Shown one piece after another: positions 8,461 to 18,060 of a stretch of DNA of 64,000 nt. This DNA comes from an uncultured Alistipes sp. Lineage in GTDB: Bacteria > Bacteroidota > Bacteroidia > Bacteroidales > Rikenellaceae. Under the pieces are notes generated by a model, which saw only the letters and a list, made by a program, of their open reading frames with translations, was not told the DNA's origin and ran no database searches. The position numbers and the translations under genes were made by a program. The number at the start of each line of letters is the position of its first letter. Within the stretch, counting starts at the first letter, position 1. The DNA lies in contig CANREN010000006.1 in assembly GCA_947629705.1 (NCBI GenBank), positions 1-64,000 of the forward strand, read 5' to 3'.

Positions 8461-9135
8461 CTATTTTTGAACGGGTTGATTGAGAATATCCATGAATGCG
8501 ATGGAGTTCGCCTCCATCTGGAAGACCAATTTTTCGATGCGGGCGACCAAATAGTTATAACCGAAGTAGGCCGGAATACCGACCAGCAGACCCATCACGG
8601 TCGTTACCATCGCGACGTACATACCGCTCGACAGCAGCGCGAGATCGACCGTACCGCCCGCCGCCGACATATCCATGAAGGTCTGCACCATACCGAGCAC
8701 CGTGCCGAGGAATCCGATCATCGGCGCACCGCCTGCGATCGTCGCTAAAAACGGAAGACCGTTTTCGAGTTTGGAGACTTCGAGATTGGCCACGTTCTCG
8801 ATCGCCGTCTGCACGTCGCCCATCGGGCGTCCGATGCGTTCGATGCCCTTTTCGATCATCCGGGCGATCGGCGTATCGGTTTTCCGGCACAGATTGACCG
8901 CCACCCCGATCTTGCCGTCGGAAATGTAGTCGCGGATCCGGTTCATGAAGTTCATGTCCAGCACCGAGGCCTTGCGAATCGCCAGAAACCGTTCGACGAA
9001 GATGAAAATCGTTACGCCGCCCAGCGCCAGCAAGGGCCACATCAACCAACCGCCCTTCGAAAAGAGCGACCACAATCCCATACGGGTTTCTTCACTCATG
9101 GCCGCCGCTTCGGCAGCCTGCAAAAAGTTGATCAT
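8461..9135 (-). CDS. exbB: MotA/TolQ/ExbB proton channel protein
   Basis: A 224-residue ExbB/TolQ protein with three membrane segments: an N-terminal one near 30-50, then a pair around 130-150 and 165-190. The conserved core P-F-L-A-T-I-A-G-G-A-P-M-I-G-F-L-G-T-V-L is the proton-channel signature. It forms a pentameric inner-membrane channel around ExbD and energises the TonB protein encoded two genes downstream. The start at 9135 gives M-I-N-F-L; an internal Met at codon 13 (M-S-E-E-T-R-M) is an alternative. Confidence 0.9.
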   Translation of the reverse strand: MINFLQAAEAAAMSEETRMGLWSLFSKGGWLMWPLLALGGVTIFIFVERFLAIRKASVLDMNFMNRIRDYISDGKIGVAVNLCRKTDTPIARMIEKGIERIGRPMGDVQTAIENVANLEVSKLENGLPFLATIAGGAPMIGFLGTVLGMVQTFMDMSAAGGTVDLALLSSGMYVAMVTTVMGLLVGIPAYFGYNYLVARIEKLVFQMEANSIAFMDILNQPVQK

Positions 9136-9158
9136 CTTTTTATTAACCTTTTATTAAA

Positions 9159-12100
9159 TTACTGAATAATTCTATTTAAGTTCGGTTCGATTTGTTCGTC
9201 CCTCCCGCCCGACTGCGACGGCTCCACCGGCTGCCCTTCATCCGGATCGGGTTGTTTGGCGTTCAGACGTTCGGCCCGTCGGGCGGCCTTCCGAGCCTGC
9301 CGTTTCTTGTTGGTGAAACGCTCCTTGACCCGACGGCGGAAATCGCGGAAATTATCGAAATCCTCTTTGAAATAGATACCCAATCCGGTCTCCTGCAAAC
9401 CCTGGTTTTCGTCGAACCGGTCGATCGTCTGCGTAAAGGCCTTCAGTTTCAGCGTTCCGGCCCGATCGATCAAGTAAGTGATATAGGCTTCGCCCATGAA
9501 ATTGGACATCGACCGGTTGACCATCTGCTGCTTGCTGTCGATCAAATAGTTGCCTTCGAGCTCGACGAAGAGCCGATTGTTGATCAATCCTTTCGAGAGA
9601 CCGAAATCGACCTCATCGCCCGTCAGCTCCGACTTGGGCCGGTAACGGATGACGATGCTGTAATCATCCGCCGAAAGCAGGTTGCTCAACTGATTGGTCA
9701 GAAACTCCAATCCCGTATTGTACGAGACCGAAGCGCCGATATTCTGCGAAGCAACGTTGTTTTCGGCCATGAAATTCTTGAACAGCAACAGATAAAGGAA
9801 TTGCATATCGACCGTTTCGGGCGTGTTCAGCGCGTTGGCGATGATCGCCTGCGTCTCCGGATCGGTGGCCGGAACCCGCACGTCGAACGTTACGGTCGGA
9901 TCGGTCAGCCGGTCGCTCAAACGGATCAGACACTCCACATTGACCGATCGATCCCCCGTCAACCGGTCGCTCGTACTGCCCAACAAGGGTTGCAACGAAG
10001 TTTTAAGCTTGTAAATCGCCTCGATATCGAGCATGGCATTGATCGGCGAGCCCGTCCATTGGATCGTCGACCCGGATTCGATATCGAACTTACGGTTGAG
10101 AATATTTTGCAGGGTGAACAGGAAACTGCCGTCGTCGATGGTGTAATCGCCGTATATTTCGAACACGTTCGACGTCGGATTGATCTGCAGGTTGAGCGTA
10201 CCCGTACCGCGGGAGCGGATCACGTTGCCCGACACGGTAAGCTCCAATTCGACATTGGGCCGGACATCGAGCGTCATCGAGATATTCATCTGGCTCGCCG
10301 CCCCCGCACGCCGTTTGCGCCGGCGTTCGAACTGTTGCCGTTTGAGTACGAGCAGGTCGGTCGTATCTTCCAATTGCGGTTTTTCGAATACGACGAAATC
10401 GGCATTCGAGATATTCGTCTTGCTCGACATCGGCAGGAAAAACGAAGAGTTTCCCTCTGTCGCGGCCGTGATACGCATGTCGACCTTGCCTTTGTCGCCC
10501 GCGACCCGCACATCGCCCGTAGCGTATACCTTGCCGTAAAACGCATCGTTGTCCGATTCATCCGTATCGAGCACCAACATCCGATCGGGCCGGACCCGCA
10601 CCTCGTAACCGATGTTGGAGAGATGCTGCAGGTTCAGATTCAGATCGAGCATCCCCCGATTCGCCTCCGCATCGAAAATCGGCACGTCCGAACAGGTAAA
10701 CCGGTTGCCATGCACAGCGAGCGACGCCTCGGGTACGGAATAGGTTACCTGCGTGAAATCGACAGTCGTGCGCAATCCCGAAATATCGATCTTGCCGGTC
10801 AGATCGGCCGTCCGGCGCTCGCCTTGCAGCACCAAATCGACCGAGGCCGTTCCCTTCGTCGAGGAGACGACCCCCGACAGCACCGGATCCAGCAACCCCA
10901 TATCCAAGCTGTCGACCTGCATCCGGGCATAATAGCGCCGACGATCGGGAGCATAGAATCCGTGCACTAACGTATCGCGCGAAATCCGGTCTGTAACGAA
11001 TACCCCCGCCCGATTGCGGGCCAAATCCCACCGCGAGGAGAGTTGCAGCGGCGGGCCTGCGATGCCATTGACCGAAAGGCTGTCGAACCGGATGTCGGCC
11101 GTCAGCTCCCCGCCGCCGAGAACGGCCTTCATGGTCGCCTCGCCACTGGTTCGGCCCTCGATGCCGTAGCCCATCCGGTCGGCGATCTGCGAAAACGGAG
11201 CCAGATCGAAATTGGACAGGCGCAACGAAAGCGAATCGTTCGGATTGCGCGATGCCACGCCGTCGAGCAACAAATGCTGTCCGTTGCTCGTAACGAAAAA
11301 GCGGTCGATCATCACTTGAGCGGTATCGATCCGTATGCTGCGGGCCAGAATGCGCCAGGTAACCTCTCCGCGTGTGATGCGGGAGGGTAAAATACGGACA
11401 TCGAGCACCTGACCGTTCGGCCCCTCTGCGTCCGACACGCCCGCACGCAGGCCGAACAGACCGGAAAAATGCCGTGTCGTATCGGAGAAGCCGGCGGACA
11501 CCTCCACCTTGCCGTCTTTCGCACCGCCCGAGACATGCAATCCCGGCAAATGAAGCCCCGCCGCATAGAAGTTTTCGGCATCGGCGCTCACCACCAACGA
11601 ATCTTTGGTATTGCGGGCATTGGCATTCAACCGAATAGCCAACAGATCCCCCCGTTCGATATAGTCCGACACGGCCCGAAAGCTCAATCGGTCGTTCGCC
11701 GGATTGAACGTCAGATTCAAGGAGGATCCCGCCGCGATCTGCAGCCCGGGCGACACGGCATCCGCAACGGGATTGAAATTCCGGATGTCGACCTTCAACT
11801 GCGAATAATCGTCGGATTCGAATACGGGAAGCGCCAACTCCTTTTCGGGCTGTTTTTTTCGATGATTATTCAACCGAGGCAGGTACTTCCACGCACTCTG
11901 CCGAAGATAGGCGAACGCATCGCGATAATTCGTCCTGCTGCGGAAGGTGGCATCGGCGAAATCCGAACGCAATTCCAGGTATTTGCTGTTCGCCGAATTT
12001 TTGCCCCGAATCGTCAGGCTGTCGACTCGCAAGGTCTTGGCGTTGTACTGATAAACGGCATCGGTTACGATGACCGTTCCGTTCATATCATCGAAAGAGC

Positions 12101-13769
12101 GCCCGCTCGACCGTGCCGCCATTCGGGCCGAAAGACGCGACACGGAATCGCGCCGATTGATGCGGAGCCGATCCAGATCGGCCCGATGCAAATCCAGCGA
12201 AAAATCGTAGCGGGGCACGCTGTCGTTGAAATCGGCCAATCCGGTGAAATCGAAATCGAGATGCGGATCGCGCGCCGTGATCCGGCCGTCGAACCGCTTG
12301 TCGTACAACTGACCGTCGAGCCGCAGCGTATCGTAGGTATAATCGTTGAAATTCAGTCGTTCGACGACCCCGCCGACCTGTACATCGGCATGTCCCCGAC
12401 CGATCACGCCGTCGATCCGTGCCGTAAGTGAGGCATCGCCGAACAAATCCGGGCGTTCGAGCAGCTTGCCCAAACGCAGATTGCGGGCCGCGACGTTCCC
12501 GTCGATGCTGCGCAGTCCCTTTTCGGACGGCTGCATAGCGAGCTCGAACGTCATGCCCCCGACTTGGGTCTCGGCGCCCAGATCCACCCGAAAAGCCGAC
12601 GGCGTCCCCCTGAACTGCCCTGCCAGATTCATCGCCCCCGCATGGGCGAGCATCTCGACCGACTTCGCAGACAACGGTTTACGGGCAAACGCTCCGACCA
12701 ATTCGTCCACATCCGACGAAACGGTGCTCAAACGGGAGAGCTCGACCCCGAAACGGGTTTCTTTGAAATCGGGCAGCCCCCGGGCCGAGACATCCGCGGC
12801 AAGATAGGTGCTTCGCCCGATTCGCAGATTCAGGATTCGGGCAGCGAAATCAGCGGCCGTGCCTTCCATATCCAGAGCCAGATCGCTCAACACTAACGAT
12901 TTGCCCTGCAAGGAGGGAGAAAAATAAGCGACGTCGTTCACGGAGAGCTGCGAATGGCGCAGCGAACCGTCGATCCGCACCCGATCGACGAAGTATTTGT
13001 AATCGGCCCACGAGCCGCCCTGCAACAGGATATGGGGCAGAAACAGATTCGACTCCGCCGTCAGCAAATTGGCATCCGTAAATTCGATCCGACCGTTGTC
13101 TAACCGGAACTTGCCCGAAAGATTATCGAGGACGAAACCGCTCCGCTCGGCAGCCCGAAAGGCCTCGATATCGGTTTCGATCGACGAGCCGTTCAGCTCG
13201 AAGCGTTCGATCGACGCCGTCAGGCCGGACAAGTGCATGTGGCCGAAATCGATGCCGAACGGCGGATCGCGGTGCTGCTGCCGTTCGAGGCAGAGTTCCA
13301 TATTCCTGATCGTCGCCGCGCGGATCGCTAACCGGAACGGATTTTTCTTTTCGCGATCGGGATTGGAAAGGCAATCGACGATCTGTTTGATATTCATCTC
13401 GCCTGCGGGGGTCTCCCGCAGACAGAGTTTGACATCCGCCAACTCGCCGCGGCTCAACTCCACACCGCCGCCGAACAGACCGATTCCCGTTACGAAAGCA
13501 TCGACCCGACCGGCATAAAGCAACGTATCGCGTTGGTAATCTTCGACATAAAATCCAGTTACCCGTACCTTGCCCGGGAACGCGACGGCCACACGTTCGA
13601 CAGCGACCGTCGTCTGCAACCTGGACGAAACGGCCCGCACGACCCGCTGCACGGCAAAGTTCTGCACGGCCGGAATCTGCAGCGCCAAGGCGAGCAAAAG
13701 CAGCAAAACGACGAACGACACCGCGGTCGCCGCAACCACCTTTCCCAATATTTTTATACCTTTGCGCAT
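9159..13769 (-). CDS. tamB: TamB-like translocation/assembly module protein (DUF490)
   Basis: A 1536-residue protein with one N-terminal membrane anchor (about 11-32), a very long repetitive beta-strand body of AsmA/TamB type, and a C-terminal DUF490 domain (about 1100-1490). This architecture defines TamB, an inner-membrane-anchored periplasmic bridge; family members take part in outer-membrane protein insertion and lipid transfer to the outer membrane. The C-terminal tail is charged and rich in Arg, Lys and Ala, then ends in a short Pro/Glu/Asn segment. No TamA-like gene is adjacent. It is transcribed divergently from tsaD with a -7 box just upstream. Confidence 0.9.
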   Translation of the reverse strand: MRKGIKILGKVVAATAVSFVVLLLLLALALQIPAVQNFAVQRVVRAVSSRLQTTVAVERVAVAFPGKVRVTGFYVEDYQRDTLLYAGRVDAFVTGIGLFGGGVELSRGELADVKLCLRETPAGEMNIKQIVDCLSNPDREKKNPFRLAIRAATIRNMELCLERQQHRDPPFGIDFGHMHLSGLTASIERFELNGSSIETDIEAFRAAERSGFVLDNLSGKFRLDNGRIEFTDANLLTAESNLFLPHILLQGGSWADYKYFVDRVRIDGSLRHSQLSVNDVAYFSPSLQGKSLVLSDLALDMEGTAADFAARILNLRIGRSTYLAADVSARGLPDFKETRFGVELSRLSTVSSDVDELVGAFARKPLSAKSVEMLAHAGAMNLAGQFRGTPSAFRVDLGAETQVGGMTFELAMQPSEKGLRSIDGNVAARNLRLGKLLERPDLFGDASLTARIDGVIGRGHADVQVGGVVERLNFNDYTYDTLRLDGQLYDKRFDGRITARDPHLDFDFTGLADFNDSVPRYDFSLDLHRADLDRLRINRRDSVSRLSARMAARSSGRSFDDMNGTVIVTDAVYQYNAKTLRVDSLTIRGKNSANSKYLELRSDFADATFRSRTNYRDAFAYLRQSAWKYLPRLNNHRKKQPEKELALPVFESDDYSQLKVDIRNFNPVADAVSPGLQIAAGSSLNLTFNPANDRLSFRAVSDYIERGDLLAIRLNANARNTKDSLVVSADAENFYAAGLHLPGLHVSGGAKDGKVEVSAGFSDTTRHFSGLFGLRAGVSDAEGPNGQVLDVRILPSRITRGEVTWRILARSIRIDTAQVMIDRFFVTSNGQHLLLDGVASRNPNDSLSLRLSNFDLAPFSQIADRMGYGIEGRTSGEATMKAVLGGGELTADIRFDSLSVNGIAGPPLQLSSRWDLARNRAGVFVTDRISRDTLVHGFYAPDRRRYYARMQVDSLDMGLLDPVLSGVVSSTKGTASVDLVLQGERRTADLTGKIDISGLRTTVDFTQVTYSVPEASLAVHGNRFTCSDVPIFDAEANRGMLDLNLNLQHLSNIGYEVRVRPDRMLVLDTDESDNDAFYGKVYATGDVRVAGDKGKVDMRITAATEGNSSFFLPMSSKTNISNADFVVFEKPQLEDTTDLLVLKRQQFERRRKRRAGAASQMNISMTLDVRPNVELELTVSGNVIRSRGTGTLNLQINPTSNVFEIYGDYTIDDGSFLFTLQNILNRKFDIESGSTIQWTGSPINAMLDIEAIYKLKTSLQPLLGSTSDRLTGDRSVNVECLIRLSDRLTDPTVTFDVRVPATDPETQAIIANALNTPETVDMQFLYLLLFKNFMAENNVASQNIGASVSYNTGLEFLTNQLSNLLSADDYSIVIRYRPKSELTGDEVDFGLSKGLINNRLFVELEGNYLIDSKQQMVNRSMSNFMGEAYITYLIDRAGTLKLKAFTQTIDRFDENQGLQETGLGIYFKEDFDNFRDFRRRVKERFTNKKRQARKAARRAERLNAKQPDPDEGQPVEPSQSGGRDEQIEPNLNRIIQ

Positions 13770-13790
13770 CGGACCCTATGTTGTAACTTG

Positions 13791-13798
13791 CAAAGTTA
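13791..13798 (-). promoter_or_regulatory. -7 box (TAACTTTG) for tamB
   Basis: On the reverse strand TAACTTTG at 13798-13791 fits the Bacteroidota -7 consensus and sits 22 bases before the tamB start codon, in the 121-bp divergent gap shared with tsaD. I see no equally clear box for tsaD; the closest is the AT-rich stretch near 13832. Confidence 0.5.
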
Positions 13799-13890
13799 AC
13801 TTTTTTGGGAGAACAACCCTACAAAAAGCATGAAATAATTTCGTCGCTCCGAGAGCGGGGAAGTACCCACAAGCGATACGCAACCGAACC

Positions 13891-14937
13891 ATGAACATTA
13901 CCATTTTAGGCATCGAATCGTCATGCGACGACACCTCGGCGGCCGTCCTGCGCGACAACACCCTGCTTGCGAACGTCATCGCATCGCAAAGCGTCCATAT
14001 CGAATACGGCGGCGTGATTCCCGAATTGGCCTCGCGCGCCCACCAGCAGAACATTATCCCCGTGGTCGACACGGCCCTGAAAGAGGCGGGCGTAAGCAGC
14101 GGCGAAATCGACGCCATCGCGTTCACCCGCGGCCCGGGGTTGGTCGGTTCGCTGTTGGTCGGCGTATCGTTCGCCAAGGGGCTCGCCATCGCACGGAACA
14201 TTCCGTTGGTAGAGGTCAACCACTTGCAGGGGCACATTCTCTCCCACTTCATCGACCTGCCCGACCGGAAGCTGCCCCATCCCGACTTCCCGTTCCTCTG
14301 CCTGCTGGTCAGCGGCGGGCACACGCAGATCGTGCGGATGAACTCGCCGCTGGAATTGGAGATCATCGGCACGACCATCGACGATGCCGCCGGCGAGGCC
14401 TTCGACAAATGCGCCAAGGTGATGGGGCTGCCCTATCCGGGCGGGCCGGTCATCGACAGGCTGGCCAAAGAGGGTGATCCCGAGGCGTTCCGGTTCGCCC
14501 GACCGCATGTCGACGGATACGACTATTCGTTCTCCGGTCTCAAAACCTCTTTTCTCTATACGTTGCGCGACGCCGTGGCCGAAGACCCCGATTTCATCGA
14601 AAAACACAAAGCCGATCTCTGCGCCTCGCTGCAAGCCACGATCATCCGCATGCTGTCGGACAAGCTGATACGGGCCTCGAAAGATACGGGCATCCGCGAT
14701 ATCGCCATCGCAGGGGGCGTTTCGGCCAATTCGGGATTGCGCGAAGGCATCGTCGCCGAAGGGAAAAAACGCGGATGGCGAACCTTCGTGCCCGAATTTA
14801 AGTTCACGACCGACAACGCGGCCATGATCGCGATGGCCGGATACTATCGTTATCGCAACGGCGAATTTTCGTCGCTCGACGTTTCGCCCGCGGCCCGTTT
14901 GGAGGAGCTGCGACTGCAAAGCGCCGACCAGCGATAA
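13891..14937 (+). CDS. tsaD: tRNA N6-adenosine threonylcarbamoyltransferase
   Basis: A 348-residue Kae1/TsaD protein. The ASKHA fold opens with I-L-G-I-E-S-S-C-D-D-T. Iron/zinc ligands His111 and His115 are in N-H-L-Q-G-H, and the C-terminal metal Asp is in T-T-D-N-A-A-M. The C-L-L-V-S-G-G-H-T nucleotide-binding loop is intact. It moves the threonylcarbamoyl group from TC-AMP to A37 of ANN-decoding tRNAs, together with TsaB and TsaE, which are not encoded in this window. The donor may come from the YciO-type protein at 3835-4425. Confidence 0.97.
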   Translation: MNITILGIESSCDDTSAAVLRDNTLLANVIASQSVHIEYGGVIPELASRAHQQNIIPVVDTALKEAGVSSGEIDAIAFTRGPGLVGSLLVGVSFAKGLAIARNIPLVEVNHLQGHILSHFIDLPDRKLPHPDFPFLCLLVSGGHTQIVRMNSPLELEIIGTTIDDAAGEAFDKCAKVMGLPYPGGPVIDRLAKEGDPEAFRFARPHVDGYDYSFSGLKTSFLYTLRDAVAEDPDFIEKHKADLCASLQATIIRMLSDKLIRASKDTGIRDIAIAGGVSANSGLREGIVAEGKKRGWRTFVPEFKFTTDNAAMIAMAGYYRYRNGEFSSLDVSPAARLEELRLQSADQR

Positions 14938-14941
14938 TCGC

Positions 14942-15094
14942 ATGAAAATCATAAAAAAGATGCCCGTTCCGCTGTCGGGCCTGCGTTATCTGAAAGTGCT
15001 TTACGTCGGATTCGACGGAGCGGCGATTAGAAGAGCTTCAAGGATTTGCCAGCATTTCGAACTTGCCCGACCGAAGCCGACCGAAAGCGAATAA
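14942..15094 (+). pseudogene. Short ORF after tsaD, possible remnant of a TDT/SLAC1-type transporter
   Basis: A 50-codon open frame begins four bases after the tsaD stop. Its first residues, M-K-I-I-K-K-M-P-V-P-L-S-G-L, resemble the N-terminus of TehA/SLAC1-type (TDT) transporters, but the sequence loses any resemblance right after the Gly-Leu and has no membrane helix. It may be the stump of a deleted transporter gene or a chance frame. No homologue is certain. Confidence 0.25.
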
Positions 15095-15105
15095 ATCGGT
15101 CGCGT

Positions 15106-15495
15106 CTATTTGGAAACCTGTAAGGTTTGGGCCAGTTCGGCCTGCTGCTTTTTCGTCAGATGGCGTTTCGCCGATTCATACGACTGCTTCACCAATTCCA
15201 GCAAAAGCGGTTCGGGAACATCGCTGTCGAACCGGACGCTGATCCAGTGCTTTTTGTTCATGTGCCACCCGGGGCCGATCCCCTCGTAGCGCGCCTGCAA
15301 CTCGGCGATCCGCTCGGTCGGGCATCGCAGGTTGCAGAAATCGCGCGCCACGGCATTGACGAAACAGAACCACTTGTCGAGCACGTAAAACACGAGAATA
15401 TCCCGATCGTAATCCGATGCCGTCTTCCGAAACGGGAAGTCGTCATGCGCACCGGCGAACGACAGACAATAATTCCGGAACTCCTCGATATCCAT
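15106..15495 (-). CDS. MmcQ/YjbR family protein
   Basis: A 129-residue single-domain protein of the CyaY-like/YjbR fold, recognised by the F-P-F-R-K-T segment, W-F-C-F-V-N, the L-R-C-P-T-E-R-I-A-E-L block and K-K-H-W-I-S-V-R. Members are small predicted DNA-binding proteins of unresolved role. It follows lon by 13 bp in the same direction and is probably on the lon transcript. It converges with tsaD. Confidence 0.85.
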   Translation of the reverse strand: MDIEEFRNYCLSFAGAHDDFPFRKTASDYDRDILVFYVLDKWFCFVNAVARDFCNLRCPTERIAELQARYEGIGPGWHMNKKHWISVRFDSDVPEPLLLELVKQSYESAKRHLTKKQQAELAQTLQVSK

Positions 15496-15508
15496 CTTTC
15501 ACTGCGCG

Positions 15509-17938
15509 CTATAACAAAGCCAATTTTAATACGTCGTTGTTGGTCTTCACGTAATGGAACGTCAAACCGCCGATATATTCGGGCTTGATTTCGGCGATGT
15601 CCTTGCGGTTCTCCTCCGACAAGATCAATTCGTTGATTCCGGCCCGCTTGGCCGCCAAAATTTTCTCCTTGACCCCTCCGACCGGCATCACGCGGCCGCG
15701 CAGCGTAGTTTCGCCCGTCATGGCGATCCGTTCGCGCACCTTGCGGCCCGTGTAGGTCGACACGATGGAGGTTACCATCGTAATACCGGCCGACGGCCCG
15801 TCTTTCGGAATGGCGCCCTCGGGAACATGGATATTGATATCGTTCTTTTCGAACATTTCGGCGTCGATTCCCAGCTCTTCGTGATGGGCCATCACCCATT
15901 CGTGCGCGATCGTCGCCGACTCCTTCATCACATCGCCCAGATTGCCCGTCAGGCTGATGCGCCCCTTGCCGGGCGTGAGGCACGATTCGATATAAAGAAT
16001 ATCGCCGCCGACCTCCGTCCAGGCCAATCCCGTAACGACGCCCGTCATGCCGCCCACTTCGTACTCCTCTTTCAGGAATTTGGGGACACCGAGCACCCGT
16101 TCGACATCCTCTACGGTAAATTCGGGCACGAACTCTTCGTCGAAAGCGATCTGTTTAGCACGCGAACGGGCAATCTTCGCCAGCGACTTGTCCAACGACC
16201 GGACGCCCGCTTCACGGGTATATCCCGAGATGACCGCCTCGACGACCTCGGGGGTCATGGTCAGTTGTTCGGGGGCGATGCCGTGGGCTTCGCGCTGCTT
16301 GGGCAGCAGGTGTTCCAACGCGATGCTGACCTTCTCCTCCAACAGATAGCCGGCTATACTGATCATCTCCATGCGGTCGCGAAGCGCCGGAGCGATATTC
16401 GAAACATTGTTGGCCGTAGCGATGAACAGCACCTTCGACAGGTCGTATTCCATGTCGATATAGTTGTCATGGAAAGTCGTGTTCTGTTCGGGATCGAGCA
16501 CTTCGAGCAATGCGCTCGACGGATCGCCGTGATTCGACACGGTTACCTTGTCCACCTCATCGAGGATGATGACCGGATTCGACGATCCGCACCGTTTGAT
16601 GGTCTGGATGATCCGTCCCGGCATGGCTCCGATATAGGTGCGGCGATGCCCGCGAATCTCCGATTCGTCGTGCAGCCCGCCCAACGAGATCCGGCCGAAC
16701 TTGCGGCCCAAAGCCGTGGCGACCGATTTGCCGAGCGACGTCTTGCCGACCCCCGGAGGGCCGTAAAGACAAAGGATCGGCGATTTGAGATCGCCCTTCA
16801 GTTTGATGACGGCCAGATGCTCCAAGATGCGCTCCTTCACCTCATCCAATCCGAAGTGGTCGTGATCGAGTTGCTCGCGGGCGCATTTCAGATCGAGGTT
16901 GTCGTGCGTTACCTCGTTCCAGGGCAACTCCAGCAACAGTTGCAGATAGGTCATCTGCACCGAATATTCGGCGACCGCCGGATTGAGCCGCTCGACCTTC
17001 TGCAACTCCTTTTCGAAGGTTTCGCCCACCTCTTTCGGCCAGTTTTTCCTGGCCGCCGCCTCGCGCATCTTTTCGATTTCGGCATCGGTGCCATCGCCTA
17101 ACTCGTCCTGAATGGTGCGCATCTGCTGCTGCAGATAGTAATCGCGCTGCTGCTTGTCGATCTCCTGCTTGACCCGATCCTGAATCTCGCTCTTCAGTTC
17201 GGCGAGCTGCTGCACGCGGATCAGAATTTCCAACAGTTTCCGCGAACGGGCCAGCAGGCCGGGAGCCTCGAGCAGCGTCTGCCGATCCTCGTCGGAAAGC
17301 TCCATATTGGTGCAGATGAAATTGATGATGCCTCGTTTCGAGTCGATGTTCTTGATGGCGAAAACCGCCTCCTTGGGCATCGACGGCGAGACATTGATGA
17401 TCCCCAGCGCCACATCGCGGATAGAATCCACCAGCGCTTCGAACTCGATGCTTTTCACGTCGGGCACCGTATCGCGCAGCGCTGTAACACGCGCCTTGAA
17501 ATAGGGTTCCGTCGAGACATACTCGCCGATTTCGATCTTCTCCAAACCGTTCAGAATAACGGTCAGATTGCCGTTCGGCATCTCCAAAATCTTGATGATG
17601 CGCGCCGCCGTGCCGACCTTGTACATATCATCGGGCGACGGGTCTTCGACCTCGCTTTCGCGTTGGAGCACGGCCCCGAGAATGCCGCCTTCGGAATTGA
17701 CGGCCCGCACGAGCGAGATGCTCTTGTCGCGCCCCACGGTGATCGGCGTGATGGCCCCCGGGAAAAGCACCGACGAACGCAGCGTCAGAATGGGCATCAC
17801 CTCCGGCACCTCGATCTCTTCGGTCGTATCGTCATCGCTCGAAATGATCGGGACGACGCGATGCTTCCCGTCGAATACTTCGGGGAGGTTATGCTCGTCG
17901 ACTACCCCGATCTCGATTTTATCTTTTTTCTTATCCAT
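15509..17938 (-). CDS. lon: ATP-dependent Lon protease
   Basis: About 809 residues, full length for LonA: N-terminal substrate-binding domain, coiled-coil region, AAA+ module with Walker [10 protein letters not shown] and Walker B V-I-I-L-D-E-V-D, and C-terminal Ser-Lys protease. The catalytic pair is Ser716 (D-G-P-S-A-G) and Lys759 (V-K-E-K). Lon degrades misfolded and regulatory proteins in the cytosol. I place the start at the ATG at 17938 (M-D-K-K-K-D-K) rather than the upstream in-frame codon at 17971, because a -7 box at 17976-17969 would make the longer form impossible from that promoter. Confidence 0.96.
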   Translation of the reverse strand: MDKKKDKIEIGVVDEHNLPEVFDGKHRVVPIISSDDDTTEEIEVPEVMPILTLRSSVLFPGAITPITVGRDKSISLVRAVNSEGGILGAVLQRESEVEDPSPDDMYKVGTAARIIKILEMPNGNLTVILNGLEKIEIGEYVSTEPYFKARVTALRDTVPDVKSIEFEALVDSIRDVALGIINVSPSMPKEAVFAIKNIDSKRGIINFICTNMELSDEDRQTLLEAPGLLARSRKLLEILIRVQQLAELKSEIQDRVKQEIDKQQRDYYLQQQMRTIQDELGDGTDAEIEKMREAAARKNWPKEVGETFEKELQKVERLNPAVAEYSVQMTYLQLLLELPWNEVTHDNLDLKCAREQLDHDHFGLDEVKERILEHLAVIKLKGDLKSPILCLYGPPGVGKTSLGKSVATALGRKFGRISLGGLHDESEIRGHRRTYIGAMPGRIIQTIKRCGSSNPVIILDEVDKVTVSNHGDPSSALLEVLDPEQNTTFHDNYIDMEYDLSKVLFIATANNVSNIAPALRDRMEMISIAGYLLEEKVSIALEHLLPKQREAHGIAPEQLTMTPEVVEAVISGYTREAGVRSLDKSLAKIARSRAKQIAFDEEFVPEFTVEDVERVLGVPKFLKEEYEVGGMTGVVTGLAWTEVGGDILYIESCLTPGKGRISLTGNLGDVMKESATIAHEWVMAHHEELGIDAEMFEKNDINIHVPEGAIPKDGPSAGITMVTSIVSTYTGRKVRERIAMTGETTLRGRVMPVGGVKEKILAAKRAGINELILSEENRKDIAEIKPEYIGGLTFHYVKTNNDVLKLALL

Positions 17939-17968
17939 AGAATAGGCTTTCGAAAACGAATTTGTTCG

Positions 17969-17976
17969 CAAAGATA
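17969..17976 (-). promoter_or_regulatory. -7 box (TATCTTTG) for lon
   Basis: TATCTTTG on the reverse strand is 30 bases before the chosen lon start. It lies in the divergent gap shared with valS and matches the consensus exactly. Confidence 0.55.
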
Positions 17977-18020
17977 ACGATTTTTCAACAATTTTTATTT
18001 CATCTTTGACAGAATGTTAA

Positions 18021-18028
18021 TAACTTTG
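18021..18028 (+). promoter_or_regulatory. -7 box (TAACTTTG) for valS
   Basis: TAACTTTG lies 32 bases before the valS ATG and fits TAnnTTTG. No T-box-like leader is visible; the leader is too short for one. Confidence 0.5.
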
Positions 18029-18060
18029 CGGGTCGAACGAAACATTCAAATCCGTTAATC

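Noticed and set aside
9192..10970. A forward open frame of 592 codons
   Set aside because: It is antisense to tamB, rich in Arg/Gln/Ile, and has no recognisable motif.
18029..18060. T-box or riboswitch in front of valS
   Set aside because: Only about 30 bases lie between the -7 box and the start, too short for such a leader.
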